DNA of 21,945 nucleotides from an uncultured Collinsella sp. (GCA_905204635.1 CAJLAN010000006.1:1-21945), one strand, 5' to 3'. Positions 13,675 through 21,945 are shown, numbered from the stretch's first letter. Program-made: numbers and translations. Notes: generated by a model not told the origin, from the sequence alone.

Positions 13675-14646
13675 CTACTGCTCGCTATTCGCAATCGCCT
13701 GGTCGATAAGCTTGTCGAGCGCTGCGCGCTGCTCAGCGGAGCTGATGGCGCCCACGATGGGCTCCCCTACGATGTTGCCATTCTGATCGATGACATACGT
13801 TGTCGGGAACGAGAACAAATTTGACGTAAACTTACCGGCCTCGCTATCCGACTTGAACCAGATGTTCTTATATGTCACGCCCTTCTTGCTCAGTACGTCC
13901 TTGGCATCTGCAATCTCGCCCTTGTTGCCATCGAGCGTAAAGGAATTGACGCCCACGACCTGGCCGCCCTTCTTGGCAAGCTCCTTATTCAGGTCCTCAA
14001 GGTCGCCCAACTCACCCACGCACGGCTTGCAAGTGGTGAACCAGAAGTTCATGACGGTGACCTTGTTCTTAGAGAACAGCTCGTCGCTGCTCACGTCGTT
14101 GCCGTCCAGGTCCTTGCCCGTAAAGCTGGGGAACTTCGTCGCCTCGCTCGAAGCATTGGCACCAGCCGTCATGCCAGCGGTCGAAGCGTCGACGCTCTCG
14201 CCTGCGCTCGGCGTGCTTCCACAGCCGGGGAACTCCTTCTCCAAGCTCTCGAGCTTGTCCTCGATTTCCTTGATCTGCTGCGCACCGGCCTTGAGCGTCT
14301 TAAGCTCATCCGCCGTAAACTCATCCTTGGCGCCGTCGATGGTCTTGAGCAAGAAATCGCCGTAATTGCTGCCGTCCTCAATCATTGTCGAGTCTTTATT
14401 TGCCGCATTGAATACCTTTTCCCACAGCGCGTTATCACTCGAAAAGATCTCGTTCTCCTTCTGCATGAGCTTCGCATACAGCTCGGCGGCCTCGTCGGCA
14501 TTGGCCGGCTTCTGCGCAGTGAGTTCTGCGATCTTAGGATCGGAGCTCGCAGATTCGCTCACATTGCCACCGGGCGCCGAACATGCCACAAGGCACAAGG
14601 CCAATACCGGCACCATAAACAGGGCCGCAATCTTAGAAAGCTTCAT
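13675..14646 (-). CDS. TlpA/ResA-like thioredoxin lipoprotein
   Basis: A 323-aa secreted lipoprotein acting at the outer face of the membrane. The signal peptide ends in the lipobox LVAC (residues 19-22, lipidated Cys22). Residues 40-142 are a charged helical domain with an isolated Cys142; a Ser/Ala/Thr-rich linker leads to a TlpA-like thioredoxin domain (about 172-323) with the active site TTCKPC (C206, C209) and the cis-proline segment FSFPTTYVID (P281). It probably exchanges disulfides in exported proteins. The ATG at 14646 is chosen because GGAGG lies 7-8 nt upstream; the in-frame ATG at 14652 has almost no spacing. It is last in an operon after the 4Fe-4S membrane protein (29-nt gap), which could supply its electrons. 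The function of the N-terminal domain is unknown. Confidence 0.9.
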   Translation of the reverse strand: MKLSKIAALFMVPVLALCLVACSAPGGNVSESASSDPKIAELTAQKPANADEAAELYAKLMQKENEIFSSDNALWEKVFNAANKDSTMIEDGSNYGDFLLKTIDGAKDEFTADELKTLKAGAQQIKEIEDKLESLEKEFPGCGSTPSAGESVDASTAGMTAGANASSEATKFPSFTGKDLDGNDVSSDELFSKNKVTVMNFWFTTCKPCVGELGDLEDLNKELAKKGGQVVGVNSFTLDGNKGEIADAKDVLSKKGVTYKNIWFKSDSEAGKFTSNLFSFPTTYVIDQNGNIVGEPIVGAISSAEQRAALDKLIDQAIANSEQ

Positions 14647-14675
14647 AGTCATTCCTCCGTTTTGTCGAAGCTTGT

Positions 14676-15578
14676 TTACTTTTTATCGGCGGTCAAGGGA
14701 AGCTTTTCCGCCGACACATCCAGGCCATAGCGATAGCTGATGGCATCGACGGGACAGGCCCCGATGCACTTTCCGCACCGGATACATTCGGCATGATTGG
14801 GCGCGCGGACCACATCAACGTCCATCTGACAAACCCTTGAACACTTGCCGCACGAGACACATTTGCATGCGTCAACCCGAATCCCCAGTAGGGACACCCT
14901 ATTCATGAGCGCATAGAATGCGCCAAGTGGACAAATCCATTTGCAGAAGGGGCGATAGAACAAAACGCTCAGCACTACCACGGCAATGAGAACGGCAAGT
15001 TTCCAGGTAAAGAGCTGCCCCAGCGCAGATCGAATGCCGGCGTTGGCAATGGCCAGCGGAATGGCGCCCTCGAGCACACCCTGTGGACAGATGTACTTAC
15101 AAAAGAACGGGTCGCCCATGCCCACGTCGTTAACCACCAAGACGGGCAGCAGCACCACGGCAAACAGCAACACGACGTACTTGATGTACGTGAGCGGCTT
15201 GAGCTTTTTCGTGGAGAACTTTTTGCCGGGAATCTTATGAAGCAGCTCCTGCAGCCAGCCAAACGGGCACAGAAAGCCGCATACAAAGCGTCCCAGCAGC
15301 ACGCCGAGCAAAATGAGCGTACCGGTAACATAGTAAGAAAAGTTGAACTTGGATGAACCTACCACCGACTGGAACGACCCGATGGGGCACGCACCCGATG
15401 CCGCGGGGCACGAATAGCAATTAAGTCCAGGTACGCAGACTGTTTTTCCCGCGCCCTGATAGATGCCGCCTTTGGCAAAGTTTGGCAGGTGAATGTTGGT
15501 GACCAGCGTCGTCGCCGCCTGAATGAATCCGCGAAATCGGGCCAAAACATGCGACGCAGTGTTTTCTCTTTTATCCAA
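14676..15578 (-). CDS. NapH-like polytopic 4Fe-4S membrane protein
   Basis: A 300-aa membrane electron-transfer protein. It carries an N-terminal cysteine cluster (C48, C54, C57, C64 in CVPGLNCYSCPAASGACPIG), about four membrane helices, three CxxxCP motifs (CGFLCPFG 100, CKYICPQG 160, CKWICPLG 212), and two C-terminal ferredoxin-type 4Fe-4S motifs (C240/C243/C246/C250 and C265/C268/C271/C275). NapH/CcoG-type relatives oxidise quinols or pass electrons across the membrane. The start is uncertain: I prefer TTG at 15578, with GGAGT 9 nt upstream and an 8-nt overlap with the preceding small gene, which suggests translational coupling. A longer start (frame open to 15665) would add residues unlike the family. 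In this operon it is likely to feed the thioredoxin-like lipoprotein encoded next. Confidence 0.88.
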   Translation of the reverse strand: MDKRENTASHVLARFRGFIQAATTLVTNIHLPNFAKGGIYQGAGKTVCVPGLNCYSCPAASGACPIGSFQSVVGSSKFNFSYYVTGTLILLGVLLGRFVCGFLCPFGWLQELLHKIPGKKFSTKKLKPLTYIKYVVLLFAVVLLPVLVVNDVGMGDPFFCKYICPQGVLEGAIPLAIANAGIRSALGQLFTWKLAVLIAVVVLSVLFYRPFCKWICPLGAFYALMNRVSLLGIRVDACKCVSCGKCSRVCQMDVDVVRAPNHAECIRCGKCIGACPVDAISYRYGLDVSAEKLPLTADKK

Positions 15579-15717
15579 TTCCGATACACTCCAAGCACAG
15601 CCTAATCGCTTTGGCCAGCACGGCATCCGCCTCGCCACGCATAACACCAAAGCACACCATGGCAATTCCGACGATCAACAAAGCGACCTGTACCACGGGC
15701 TTTACCGCTTTGAACAA
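15571..15717 (-). CDS. Small CXXC membrane protein (CD1871A-like)
   Basis: A 48-aa single-pass membrane protein. The hydrophobic segment (VALLIVGIAMVCFGVMRGEA) is followed by a short helix and the terminal CLECIGIG, the hallmark of the CD1871A family of tiny CXXC proteins that I recall beside 4Fe-4S and thioredoxin-like genes in clostridia and relatives. The start is TTG at 15717 with AGGAG at 15726-15730, spacing 8. The stop overlaps the start of the 4Fe-4S protein gene by 8 nt, so the two are coupled. The CLEC pair near the membrane may relay electrons between the 4Fe-4S protein and the surface thioredoxin-like protein. The role is inferred; the gene is easily missed because of its size and TTG start. 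Confidence 0.75.
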   Translation of the reverse strand: MFKAVKPVVQVALLIVGIAMVCFGVMRGEADAVLAKAIRLCLECIGIG

Positions 15718-15807
15718 CCTGACCACTCCTTTCGTTACGCGACCATTGGACCATATCGACTATAAAATCCGTGTTAAGCGCGATTTGGAATGTGCAAGGA
15801 GACTGTT

Positions 15808-16482
15808 ATGCGTATTTTGATCGTCGAAGACGAGCGAGCGCTGTGCGATGCAATCGCGCGCAGCTTGCGAAACTTGGCGTACAGCGTCGACTGCTGCCAC
15901 GACGGACAGGAGGCGCTCGACCTGCTGGGCGTCGAAGTCTTTGACCTCGTGGTACTCGACCTCAACCTTCCCCGTATCGATGGCATGGCCGTGCTCAGGG
16001 AACTTAGGAAAACCGACTGCGAGACCAAGGTACTGATTCTGTCCGCACGCGGCGAGGTCGCCGACAAGGTCGCCGGACTCGATGCCGGCGCCAACGATTA
16101 CCTTACCAAGCCGTTTCATCTTGACGAGCTTGCGGCAAGGATCCGCAGCCTTACCCTCAGGCGCTTTGCACAAAGCGACATAGTATTAACCTGCGGAAAG
16201 CTCCGCTTTGACACCAAGGCGCGCATCGCTTCCGTGGACAGCGAGGCTTTATCTCTTACGCGCAAGGAAACGGGAATCTTGGAATACCTGATGCTTAATC
16301 AGGGGCGTCCGGTAAGTCAAGAGGAGCTTATCGAGCACGTTTGGGATAGCAGCGTGAACAGCTTTAGCAACGCAATCCGCGTTCACATCTCGTCACTCCG
16401 CAAAAAGCTACGCATCGCTTTGGGGTACGACCCGATTCGCAATCGGATTGGAGAGGGCTACGTTATGGAGGATAGCGAATGA
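15808..16482 (+). CDS. OmpR/PhoB-family response regulator
   Basis: A 224-aa two-component response regulator. The receiver domain (1-115) has the acidic pair E7/D8, the phosphoacceptor D51 (VVLDLNLPR), a conserved Ser79 and K101 (DYLTKPF). The C-terminal winged helix (about 125-224) has LTRKETGILEYLM, the recognition helix region AIRVHISSLRKKL and the hairpin wing GEGYVM. Start ATG 15808 has AAGGAG six nt upstream; the in-frame start at 15790 lacks a good RBS. Its stop overlaps the sensor kinase start by 4 nt. It is divergent from the redox operon, with 90 bp between starts, so that operon is the most likely target. Confidence 0.93.
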   Translation: MRILIVEDERALCDAIARSLRNLAYSVDCCHDGQEALDLLGVEVFDLVVLDLNLPRIDGMAVLRELRKTDCETKVLILSARGEVADKVAGLDAGANDYLTKPFHLDELAARIRSLTLRRFAQSDIVLTCGKLRFDTKARIASVDSEALSLTRKETGILEYLMLNQGRPVSQEELIEHVWDSSVNSFSNAIRVHISSLRKKLRIALGYDPIRNRIGEGYVMEDSE

Positions 16483-17630
16483 AAAGGTTTTCGCTGCAAT
16501 GGCGCATAACGATTATGACGGCACTGCTCACGTGTGCAGCATGCGTGCTGACAAACTGCCTGGTCGGCTATACGGGCATGCGCTACATGGATGCCATCGG
16601 CAGTGACATCTCGGCCCTTAGCGCAGCCGGCGTAGATGCACCTCAGGCGTTTGACCCAACGAAGGGGAGTCTCGATGACGAGGTCACGATCGTCGTAAAC
16701 GACGCACAGGAGTCTTTTGGCACGACAGCCTGGTACATCACGGCTGGAGTCACACTCCTTGGCGGCGCGCTGGCATACTTTGTGAGCGGCCGTGCACTCA
16801 AACCGCTACGGGCTTTTGCAGCCCAGGTTGAGCGTGTGCAGCCTGACAACCTAAGCGAAATCAGACTCAATGAAGATGTGCCCACCGAGCTACAACGATG
16901 CAGCGCCTCTTTCAACGACATGATCACTCGTCTTGGCGAAGGATTCTCTGCACAGCGTCAGTTTACCGGCAACGCCGCACACGAGCTGCGCACCCCGCTC
17001 GCCCTTATGCAAGCACAGATTGAACTATTCATCTCCGAGCACTCCGGTTTGCAACCCGAAACAGCCGAGCTGCTCGGCCTGCTACAAGAACAAACCGAGC
17101 GCATGTCTCGAATGGCCAAGGTATTGCTTGAGATGAGTGAGCTCCGCAGCGTCCCTTGCGAGGACGATGTGGAACTTGGTCCTTTGTCCGAAGAGGTCCT
17201 CACCGACCTTGCGCCACTTGCCGAAAATAAGGGCATAGCCCTCAATTGTGCTGGAGACGCTTTAGTAATCGGGAGCGACACGCTCCTCTATCGGCTGGTG
17301 TTTAACCTGGTCGAAAATGCCATCCGTTACAGCCGCACCGGCTCGACTGTCAACGTCTCCATCTGCGACAACGACAGCCATGTGTTCCTGCGAGTCGAGG
17401 ACCAGGGCCCGGGAATACCCAAGCAGTACCGTGAGAGCATCTTCCAGCCGTTCTTTCGTCTAGACAAATCCCGCAGCAGGGCATACGGCGGTGCAGGACT
17501 CGGACTAGCGCTCGTTTGGGAGATTGCAACGCTTCACGGTGGCACGGTAGAGGTCGAAGCAAGTTCTGAGAACGGGACCACCATGCTCGTAAGCCTTCCA
17601 AAACGATCCGCAGCGTTAACCGAACAGTAA
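16479..17630 (+). CDS. Sensor histidine kinase
   Basis: A 383-aa membrane histidine kinase, partner of the response regulator with which it overlaps by ATGA. TM1 is at about 10-32 and TM2 at about 84-103, enclosing only about 50 extracytoplasmic residues, so it may sense within the membrane or through partner proteins. A HAMP region (about 104-157) leads to the dimerisation helix with H168 (NAAHELRTPL), then the ATPase with N280 (NLVENAIRYS), G1 box DQGPGIP (308-314), F-box FQPFFRLD and G2 box GGAGLGLAL (337-345). All key residues are present, so it should be active. The signal is unknown, but gene order suggests envelope redox state. Confidence 0.93.
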   Translation: MKRFSLQWRITIMTALLTCAACVLTNCLVGYTGMRYMDAIGSDISALSAAGVDAPQAFDPTKGSLDDEVTIVVNDAQESFGTTAWYITAGVTLLGGALAYFVSGRALKPLRAFAAQVERVQPDNLSEIRLNEDVPTELQRCSASFNDMITRLGEGFSAQRQFTGNAAHELRTPLALMQAQIELFISEHSGLQPETAELLGLLQEQTERMSRMAKVLLEMSELRSVPCEDDVELGPLSEEVLTDLAPLAENKGIALNCAGDALVIGSDTLLYRLVFNLVENAIRYSRTGSTVNVSICDNDSHVFLRVEDQGPGIPKQYRESIFQPFFRLDKSRSRAYGGAGLGLALVWEIATLHGGTVEVEASSENGTTMLVSLPKRSAALTEQ

Positions 17631-17698
17631 AACGAAAGGGGTCCCGAGCAACAGGAGTACAATTGCTGCTATTGTTGCCAGCTGTTGGGAGATGGAAG

Positions 17699-18703
17699 AT
17701 GGACTGCGATGGCTACCCACGCGTTCCCATGCCGTTGATGTGCACCGCCTTTGTGCCGGGGCAGATTGACGCTGCGGTTGCAGGCATTTCCGACCCCGAT
17801 TCGCGCGCCATCGCCACGGCAGAAGCGCTGTACTTTCGCGGACAGGCCGCCCTCGCTGCCGAGACAGCACGCCCCTATCTTGACGCCACCGATCCCGCAC
17901 TGCGCTATTCCGCATGCTTTATCTGCGGATACGCCAGTCTGTCGCTCAACCGTATCGCCGATGCCCGCCGTTGCCTTGCGGGCATCCTCGATACACCGGC
18001 CGACGAGGAATCGCCCGCCGTCCACGCCACGCATATCCTGTTCGCCTCCGCCGCGAGCGTCCTGCTGCACTTGCCTTCCCCGTATTCTGCCGAAGAGTTT
18101 TATCCACTTGCGGCGCATCTGCCCGAAGGCCTGCGCCTGTTCGCCAGTTACGTGATGGCGCATGCCCTGTACCTGCGCGGCGAATATGGCCGCAGTCTGG
18201 GCATGGCGGAAAACGCCCTGATCATGAAACAAGGGAGCTATCCGATCTCGGAACTGTTCCTGCACCTGGCAGCTTCCATGGCATACATGAGCCTCAAGGA
18301 CATCGACGCCGCAAAAACGCACTTCGGAGTTGCTTGGAACATTGCGCGTCCCGACGGCCTTATCGAGCTCATTGGCGAGCATCACGGCCTTTTACAGGGG
18401 CTTATCGAGGCATGCCTAAAAACGCAATACCCTGACGACTTCGCGCGCATCATCGAGATCACGTACCGCTTCAGCTACGGCTGGCGGCGCATCCACAACC
18501 CCGATTCGGGCGAGGACGTTGCCGACGATCTAACGACCACGGAATTCACCATGGCCATGCTCGCCTGTCGTGGGTGGACCAACGCCGAAATCGCACGCCA
18601 TATGGGAGTATCGCCGGGCACCGTCAAAAACCGCCTATCCGGCGTATACGCAAAGCTTGGCATCGGCACACGCGCCGAGCTGGTCGCGCATATGTTACGT
18701 TAG
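17699..18703 (+). CDS. LuxR-type HTH regulator with helical-repeat N-domain
   Basis: A 334-aa regulator. Residues about 276-334 form a LuxR/GerE helix-turn-helix (CRGWTNAEIARHMGVSPGTV, then KNRLSGVYAKLGI). The preceding 270 residues are helical and Ala/Leu-rich with TPR-like spacing (AEALYFRGQAALAAETARPY, YASLSLNRIADARRCL, AHALYLRGEYGRSLGMAENA); there is no receiver domain. Start ATG 17699 has GGGAG at 17687-17691; an in-frame TTG at 17663 is less likely. It begins 68 nt after the sensor kinase and precedes the large exported protein by 155 nt. It may regulate that gene. The signal is unknown. Confidence 0.85.
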   Translation: MDCDGYPRVPMPLMCTAFVPGQIDAAVAGISDPDSRAIATAEALYFRGQAALAAETARPYLDATDPALRYSACFICGYASLSLNRIADARRCLAGILDTPADEESPAVHATHILFASAASVLLHLPSPYSAEEFYPLAAHLPEGLRLFASYVMAHALYLRGEYGRSLGMAENALIMKQGSYPISELFLHLAASMAYMSLKDIDAAKTHFGVAWNIARPDGLIELIGEHHGLLQGLIEACLKTQYPDDFARIIEITYRFSYGWRRIHNPDSGEDVADDLTTTEFTMAMLACRGWTNAEIARHMGVSPGTVKNRLSGVYAKLGIGTRAELVAHMLR

Positions 18704-18858
18704 CGACCGGACTACCAAGCGCATCGAACGCGTTCCGGAACCCGGCGCTTCGCTCGATCAATTTGGACATTTTGACCCTTGAACGGCACTACCGCCACGG
18801 GGCGCCTTCTCGCAAAATTGGATTATTTCCACCGATACCTGCGGGATGGGAGCCAAAG
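18704..18858. other. Intergenic region upstream of the large exported protein
   Basis: This 155-bp gap holds no convincing terminator for the LuxR-type gene and no clear promoter. GGGAG at 18848-18852 is the ribosome binding site for the following ATG. The absence of a terminator leaves open cotranscription with the LuxR gene. Confidence 0.35.
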
Positions 18859-21800
18859 ATGCTTGATCGCCGTTCGTTACTTGTTGCCGGAGCGTCCTCG
18901 CTGGCGAGCATTATGTTGCCGCGCGTGCCGGGAAGAGAGATAGCCTTCATATTGCCGTTCGCCCCCGCCGAGGCATACGCCGACGAAGATGATCCCTTCA
19001 AGGTCTTGGTGCTCTCGCGCACCATGTTTGGTGTGGTCGTGGTCGACGTCGCCAACAAGAATACGCCCATCACGGGTGCCCAGGTCACGCTCATATCGCG
19101 CTATGCCGCAGGCAAGCAGCTCACCGCCACGACCGATGACGAAGGCACGGCCATCTTTGAGGTCGCCCCTCTTTCAGAAGGCTACGTGGACGAGACAACG
19201 CTTCTCGACGCGTATGACTTTAACGGCGGCATCTCCATTAGCATGGCGGGCTACCGCGATGTCGAGATTCCCCTTGCGCGTATCCAGGGCGGCACCGCTA
19301 TTACCGCACCCACACGTCCGCTCTCCGATGGCGAGCCGTACTTTCGACAGCTCACGTTCGACGAATGGGACATCCAGTACGCCGACGCCACGTTTATGGC
19401 AATGCCAGCGGACGAAGCAGCAAACGACCAGCCCGACACGCACGCTTTTACCGTGCAGGCTCATCTGCCGCAGGGCGGGCAGGCAACGTTGCATATCAAT
19501 AAAGTGATGCCCGCTGCGGGCAGCTCACCCGAAACCGTCACGCAGATCGGCCAGATCAAGGCCAGCGCATCGGGCGCGGATAATCTGGCGACGTTCACGC
19601 TTGAAGACACGTTCCTCGATGCAGCTTCGGGCCTTCTGGAGGAAGGGTGCAAGCTGCGCTTTATGCTCGACTACCAGGGCAAAACCTACACGCTCTCATC
19701 CCCTATGGCCGTTGTCACCGCGCCGGCCGCAAAGGCGGAATCGGGCTCGACCACCATCATTCCCACCACCATGGACCAAGAGATCACTCCGTTTGATTTC
19801 CCCGCGGCGTTTCCCGGTATCGGCGGCAATAAGTTCACGTGCTGGATGCCCACATTTCCCATTCTGTTCGATTTCTCGTTTGCTGGATACGTGCTGTTTG
19901 GCGGAGGGTACAAACCAGCTAGCTATATGAACGATTCGGGCAACCCTGATCCGGAATACTGGAAGAAATCGCCGCGCGAGTCGGGCGCCAAGCAGGCAAA
20001 CCGCTACCTCGACGAGATGGAGGGGAAGTGGAATCAGTACAAGAGGATGAGTGCCGGTTCGGGCACCGATCCAAGAAACACCAAGCTCCTTCGCCACCAT
20101 TGCACGCCGCTGTTCACGATGGATATCGCCACACAGCTGTACGGCTCGCTCGCCTACGATTGGGTGGGCAAAACCTGGGGTAACAACAACGACCCCGCAT
20201 ACGGCAATATTAAGGCCCTCTTCCAGGTAAGAACCGACCTCAATTGGACCGAGCAGTTTACCCTAGGACCGGTGCCATTTTTCCTAAACGTCAACCCCTG
20301 GGTGCTGGCAAAACTGGCGCTCGCCGTGGGTGCCCACACGCACGGCAGCGGCGCGGCGTTTTTTAAAAACATTTCGCTCGACTATTCAAACACGTCGGGC
20401 TCGTTCACCATCCAGATCGGGCTTGCCGTCACCTTTGGCGCCGGCGTTGCAGGCGTCGCTTCGTCTGCCGTGCGCGGCGCCGCATCCCTCACGCTGTTCA
20501 TTGGGTACGAGAAGGCAGATGGACACCAGCTTCCGCGACTGCGCGTAGGTGCAGACGTCGATGTCGATGTGATACTCCAATTCGTAATGTTCAAGTGGAC
20601 CACCAAGGCTTGGTCGGGGTCGTGGCCCACGCTCATCGATTCGTGGAATATGTCGGTGAACAATGGCAACCAGTATGTGCTCCAGCGCTCTGAGCTCGCA
20701 TTGGGTGGAGATACGCCTTATACGCTGGATGCCTGCTTCGGTTCGGCCGGCAACATTGAGGCGGGCGGCGTGCCGCAATTTATCGCATCGGCCACCATCG
20801 TCACCAACGCCGAACTGCTCGCACGCGCCGAGGTTAAGGCCGCTGCCGTAAACGCCGCGCCTGTCGTGCGCGATTGGGATCGGGCGGTCACGCGCATTGA
20901 GCTCGAGGCAGATGCAGAAAGCGACGACACGGGACAGATCGAGCATTTCGTCCATGCACTGATAGAGAACGACGAAAACGCCGCGCCGATGTATGAGTAC
21001 ACCTACATCGGTCAGGCAACGAACACCGTTGCCGACCCGAACGCCGATTCTGCCGGCGTGTCGGAGGACGAGCGTGGCGGCATCAAGCCCTCGAGCGACA
21101 ACGTGCTGTTTGCTGGCGTGCTCAGCGAAGCCCACATGAAGCTGGCAATGATTGCCGGCGTAGAATGCCTGTTCCGTATCGCCTCGGTGCGCTACGGCGA
21201 CAATGGTCGCTCGCGCCTGGTGGTACACACAAAGGCAAACGGGACGTGGTCCGCTCCCACGCCTGTGGACTTTCCCCTTGGGTTTGGCGAGGGCGACGTG
21301 GAGCGCGACAGCATATACGATTACGACTTCGACGTAGTGGAATATACGGACGGAAGAGGAAACCAGGACGCCTACGTGCTGCTGGTCTCGGGCGAGCGCC
21401 CCGCCGGCGACAACACCCTTTTCGATACGGCGAGCACATCCGGCATACTGTCCGTTGTGCGCCTGCGCATAAGCAACGACGGAGTTCGCGTGATATCGCA
21501 CACGTCGTGGCGCAGCATCTCGCGCGGCCGCCTTCAGGAGGATGGCTACCATTGCCTGCAGTGCCCACGCATCACGGTGGGCAAGACACTTGTCGACGGG
21601 CGCCTGTCGGGCGCCTACCTCCACCGCCGCGGAACCACCGCAGAAAAGACGCTCGGCAGCGAGGCCGAGGTTGCGCTGGAGTGCTTTACCCTGTGGTCGG
21701 ACGTTTCGGGCGACAGTCTCACGTTCCGTCAGGTCCTCCGCTTTCCGCAGGCACCGTCGAGCATCGAGCTCGGCGCGCCCGAGAATATCAACGGCAAAAT

Positions 21801-21945
21801 GGTGGTGCCCATTGCATACGAGACCGCAGGCGGTTGTGGCTGTGCATCGTACGCCGTGATCGGCCAGTCCATTGCGAGCTGGGGCGTTATGTCGCCAGAT
21901 GCACGTGTTGACCTACCAGTCGTCCAAACGCGTCACAAGGGCTTT
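18859..21945 (+). CDS. Large Tat-exported protein, 3' end beyond window
   Basis: An open frame of 1029 codons without a stop to the window edge, so the gene is partial. The N-terminus MLDRRSLLVAGASSLASIML is a twin-arginine-type signal, with a likely AxA cleavage after residue 41 (EAYA/DEDD). Residues about 48-135 look like a carboxypeptidase-regulatory/Ig-like beta domain (TPITGAQVTLISR, TDDEGTAIFEVAP, ISMAGYRDVEIPL). A middle region has Trp/Asn-rich and Gly/Ala segments, and the later part (about 740-1000) contains strand-rich units such as LVVHTKANGTWSAPTPVDF and AYVLLVSGERPAGDN that suggest a beta-propeller. Start ATG 18859 has GGGAG six nt upstream. I do not recognise the family. Export in folded form by Tat suggests a cofactor or a fast-folding surface protein. 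It follows the LuxR-type regulator on the same strand. Confidence 0.85.
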   Translation, partial: MLDRRSLLVAGASSLASIMLPRVPGREIAFILPFAPAEAYADEDDPFKVLVLSRTMFGVVVVDVANKNTPITGAQVTLISRYAAGKQLTATTDDEGTAIFEVAPLSEGYVDETTLLDAYDFNGGISISMAGYRDVEIPLARIQGGTAITAPTRPLSDGEPYFRQLTFDEWDIQYADATFMAMPADEAANDQPDTHAFTVQAHLPQGGQATLHINKVMPAAGSSPETVTQIGQIKASASGADNLATFTLEDTFLDAASGLLEEGCKLRFMLDYQGKTYTLSSPMAVVTAPAAKAESGSTTIIPTTMDQEITPFDFPAAFPGIGGNKFTCWMPTFPILFDFSFAGYVLFGGGYKPASYMNDSGNPDPEYWKKSPRESGAKQANRYLDEMEGKWNQYKRMSAGSGTDPRNTKLLRHHCTPLFTMDIATQLYGSLAYDWVGKTWGNNNDPAYGNIKALFQVRTDLNWTEQFTLGPVPFFLNVNPWVLAKLALAVGAHTHGSGAAFFKNISLDYSNTSGSFTIQIGLAVTFGAGVAGVASSAVRGAASLTLFIGYEKADGHQLPRLRVGADVDVDVILQFVMFKWTTKAWSGSWPTLIDSWNMSVNNGNQYVLQRSELALGGDTPYTLDACFGSAGNIEAGGVPQFIASATIVTNAELLARAEVKAAAVNAAPVVRDWDRAVTRIELEADAESDDTGQIEHFVHALIENDENAAPMYEYTYIGQATNTVADPNADSAGVSEDERGGIKPSSDNVLFAGVLSEAHMKLAMIAGVECLFRIASVRYGDNGRSRLVVHTKANGTWSAPTPVDFPLGFGEGDVERDSIYDYDFDVVEYTDGRGNQDAYVLLVSGERPAGDNTLFDTASTSGILSVVRLRISNDGVRVISHTSWRSISRGRLQEDGYHCLQCPRITVGKTLVDGRLSGAYLHRRGTTAEKTLGSEAEVALECFTLWSDVSGDSLTFRQVLRFPQAPSSIELGAPENINGKMVVPIAYETAGGCGCASYAVIGQSIASWGVMSPDARVDLPVVQTRHKGF

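Noticed and set aside
15730..15807. Specific promoter elements between the redox operon and the response regulator
   Set aside because: TATAAA at 15761 looks like a -10 box, but no -35 at acceptable spacing could be found, so I do not list it as a feature.
20386..21624. 412-codon minus-strand open frame opposite the large exported protein
   Set aside because: The plus-strand frame is open for over 3 kb with a signal peptide and good RBS; the opposite frame has no recognisable motifs.

Overview
The window looks like chromosome from a gut-type actinobacterium of the class Coriobacteriia, most likely Collinsella or a close relative. I infer this from the GC-rich coding regions, the protein families present, including a 48-aa membrane protein ending in CLECIGIG next to an NapH-like 4Fe-4S protein, a LuxR-type regulator beside a giant Tat-exported protein, and intergenic spaces packed with palindromic repeats. 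No sequence search was possible, so the taxonomy is an inference. I saw no tRNA, rRNA, CRISPR array, transposase or phage gene.

Layout. (1) 101-1225 (+): an XRE/zinc-ribbon/TipAS-like regulator, then a small glutaredoxin. (2) 1226-2475: a repeat-rich stretch containing two copies of an 82-84 bp hairpin, a 30-bp inverted pair 170 bp apart, a perfect 25-bp palindrome, and an orphan ribbon-helix-helix protein with a tandem operator-like sequence. (3) 2476-3429 (-): a tRNA-dihydrouridine synthase family protein. (4) 3430-10166: a guanidine/ureido catabolic island. The leftward operon is deiminase (PAD/agmatine deiminase family), carbamoyltransferase, MFS transporter 1. A divergent TetR regulator follows, then a second, paralogous MFS gene that carries an in-frame TGA. 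The island is bounded by two copies of a ~183-bp palindromic element whose interiors are inverted relative to a shared 40-bp direct repeat. (5) 10167-13421 (-): a 1084-aa fused ABC ATPase/permease with a very large extracytoplasmic domain. (6) 13675-15717 (-): a three-gene extracytoplasmic redox operon (48-aa CXXC membrane protein, polyferredoxin membrane protein, thioredoxin-like lipoprotein), divergent from (7) 15808-17630 (+), an OmpR-type response regulator and histidine kinase overlapping by 4 nt. (8) 17699-18703 (+): a LuxR-type regulator. (9) 18859 to the window end (+): an exported protein of more than 1029 aa, cut by the window edge.

How the genes may work together. In the island, a guanidino compound would enter through one or both MFS carriers, be deiminated to a ureido compound, and be split by the carbamoyltransferase to an amine and carbamoyl phosphate. 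The TetR protein probably controls both transcription units, because similar TACCG...GGTA palindromes directly abut -10-like hexamers upstream of the deiminase operon and of MFS 2. Both enzymes deviate from the usual family motifs (HELP in place of HCLP in the carbamoyltransferase; a Tyr where agmatine deiminases usually have Trp in the substrate-site motif), and no carbamate kinase is nearby, so the substrate may not be agmatine/putrescine. In the redox operon, electrons could pass from the 4Fe-4S membrane protein to the surface thioredoxin-like lipoprotein, with the divergent two-component system as the obvious candidate regulator.
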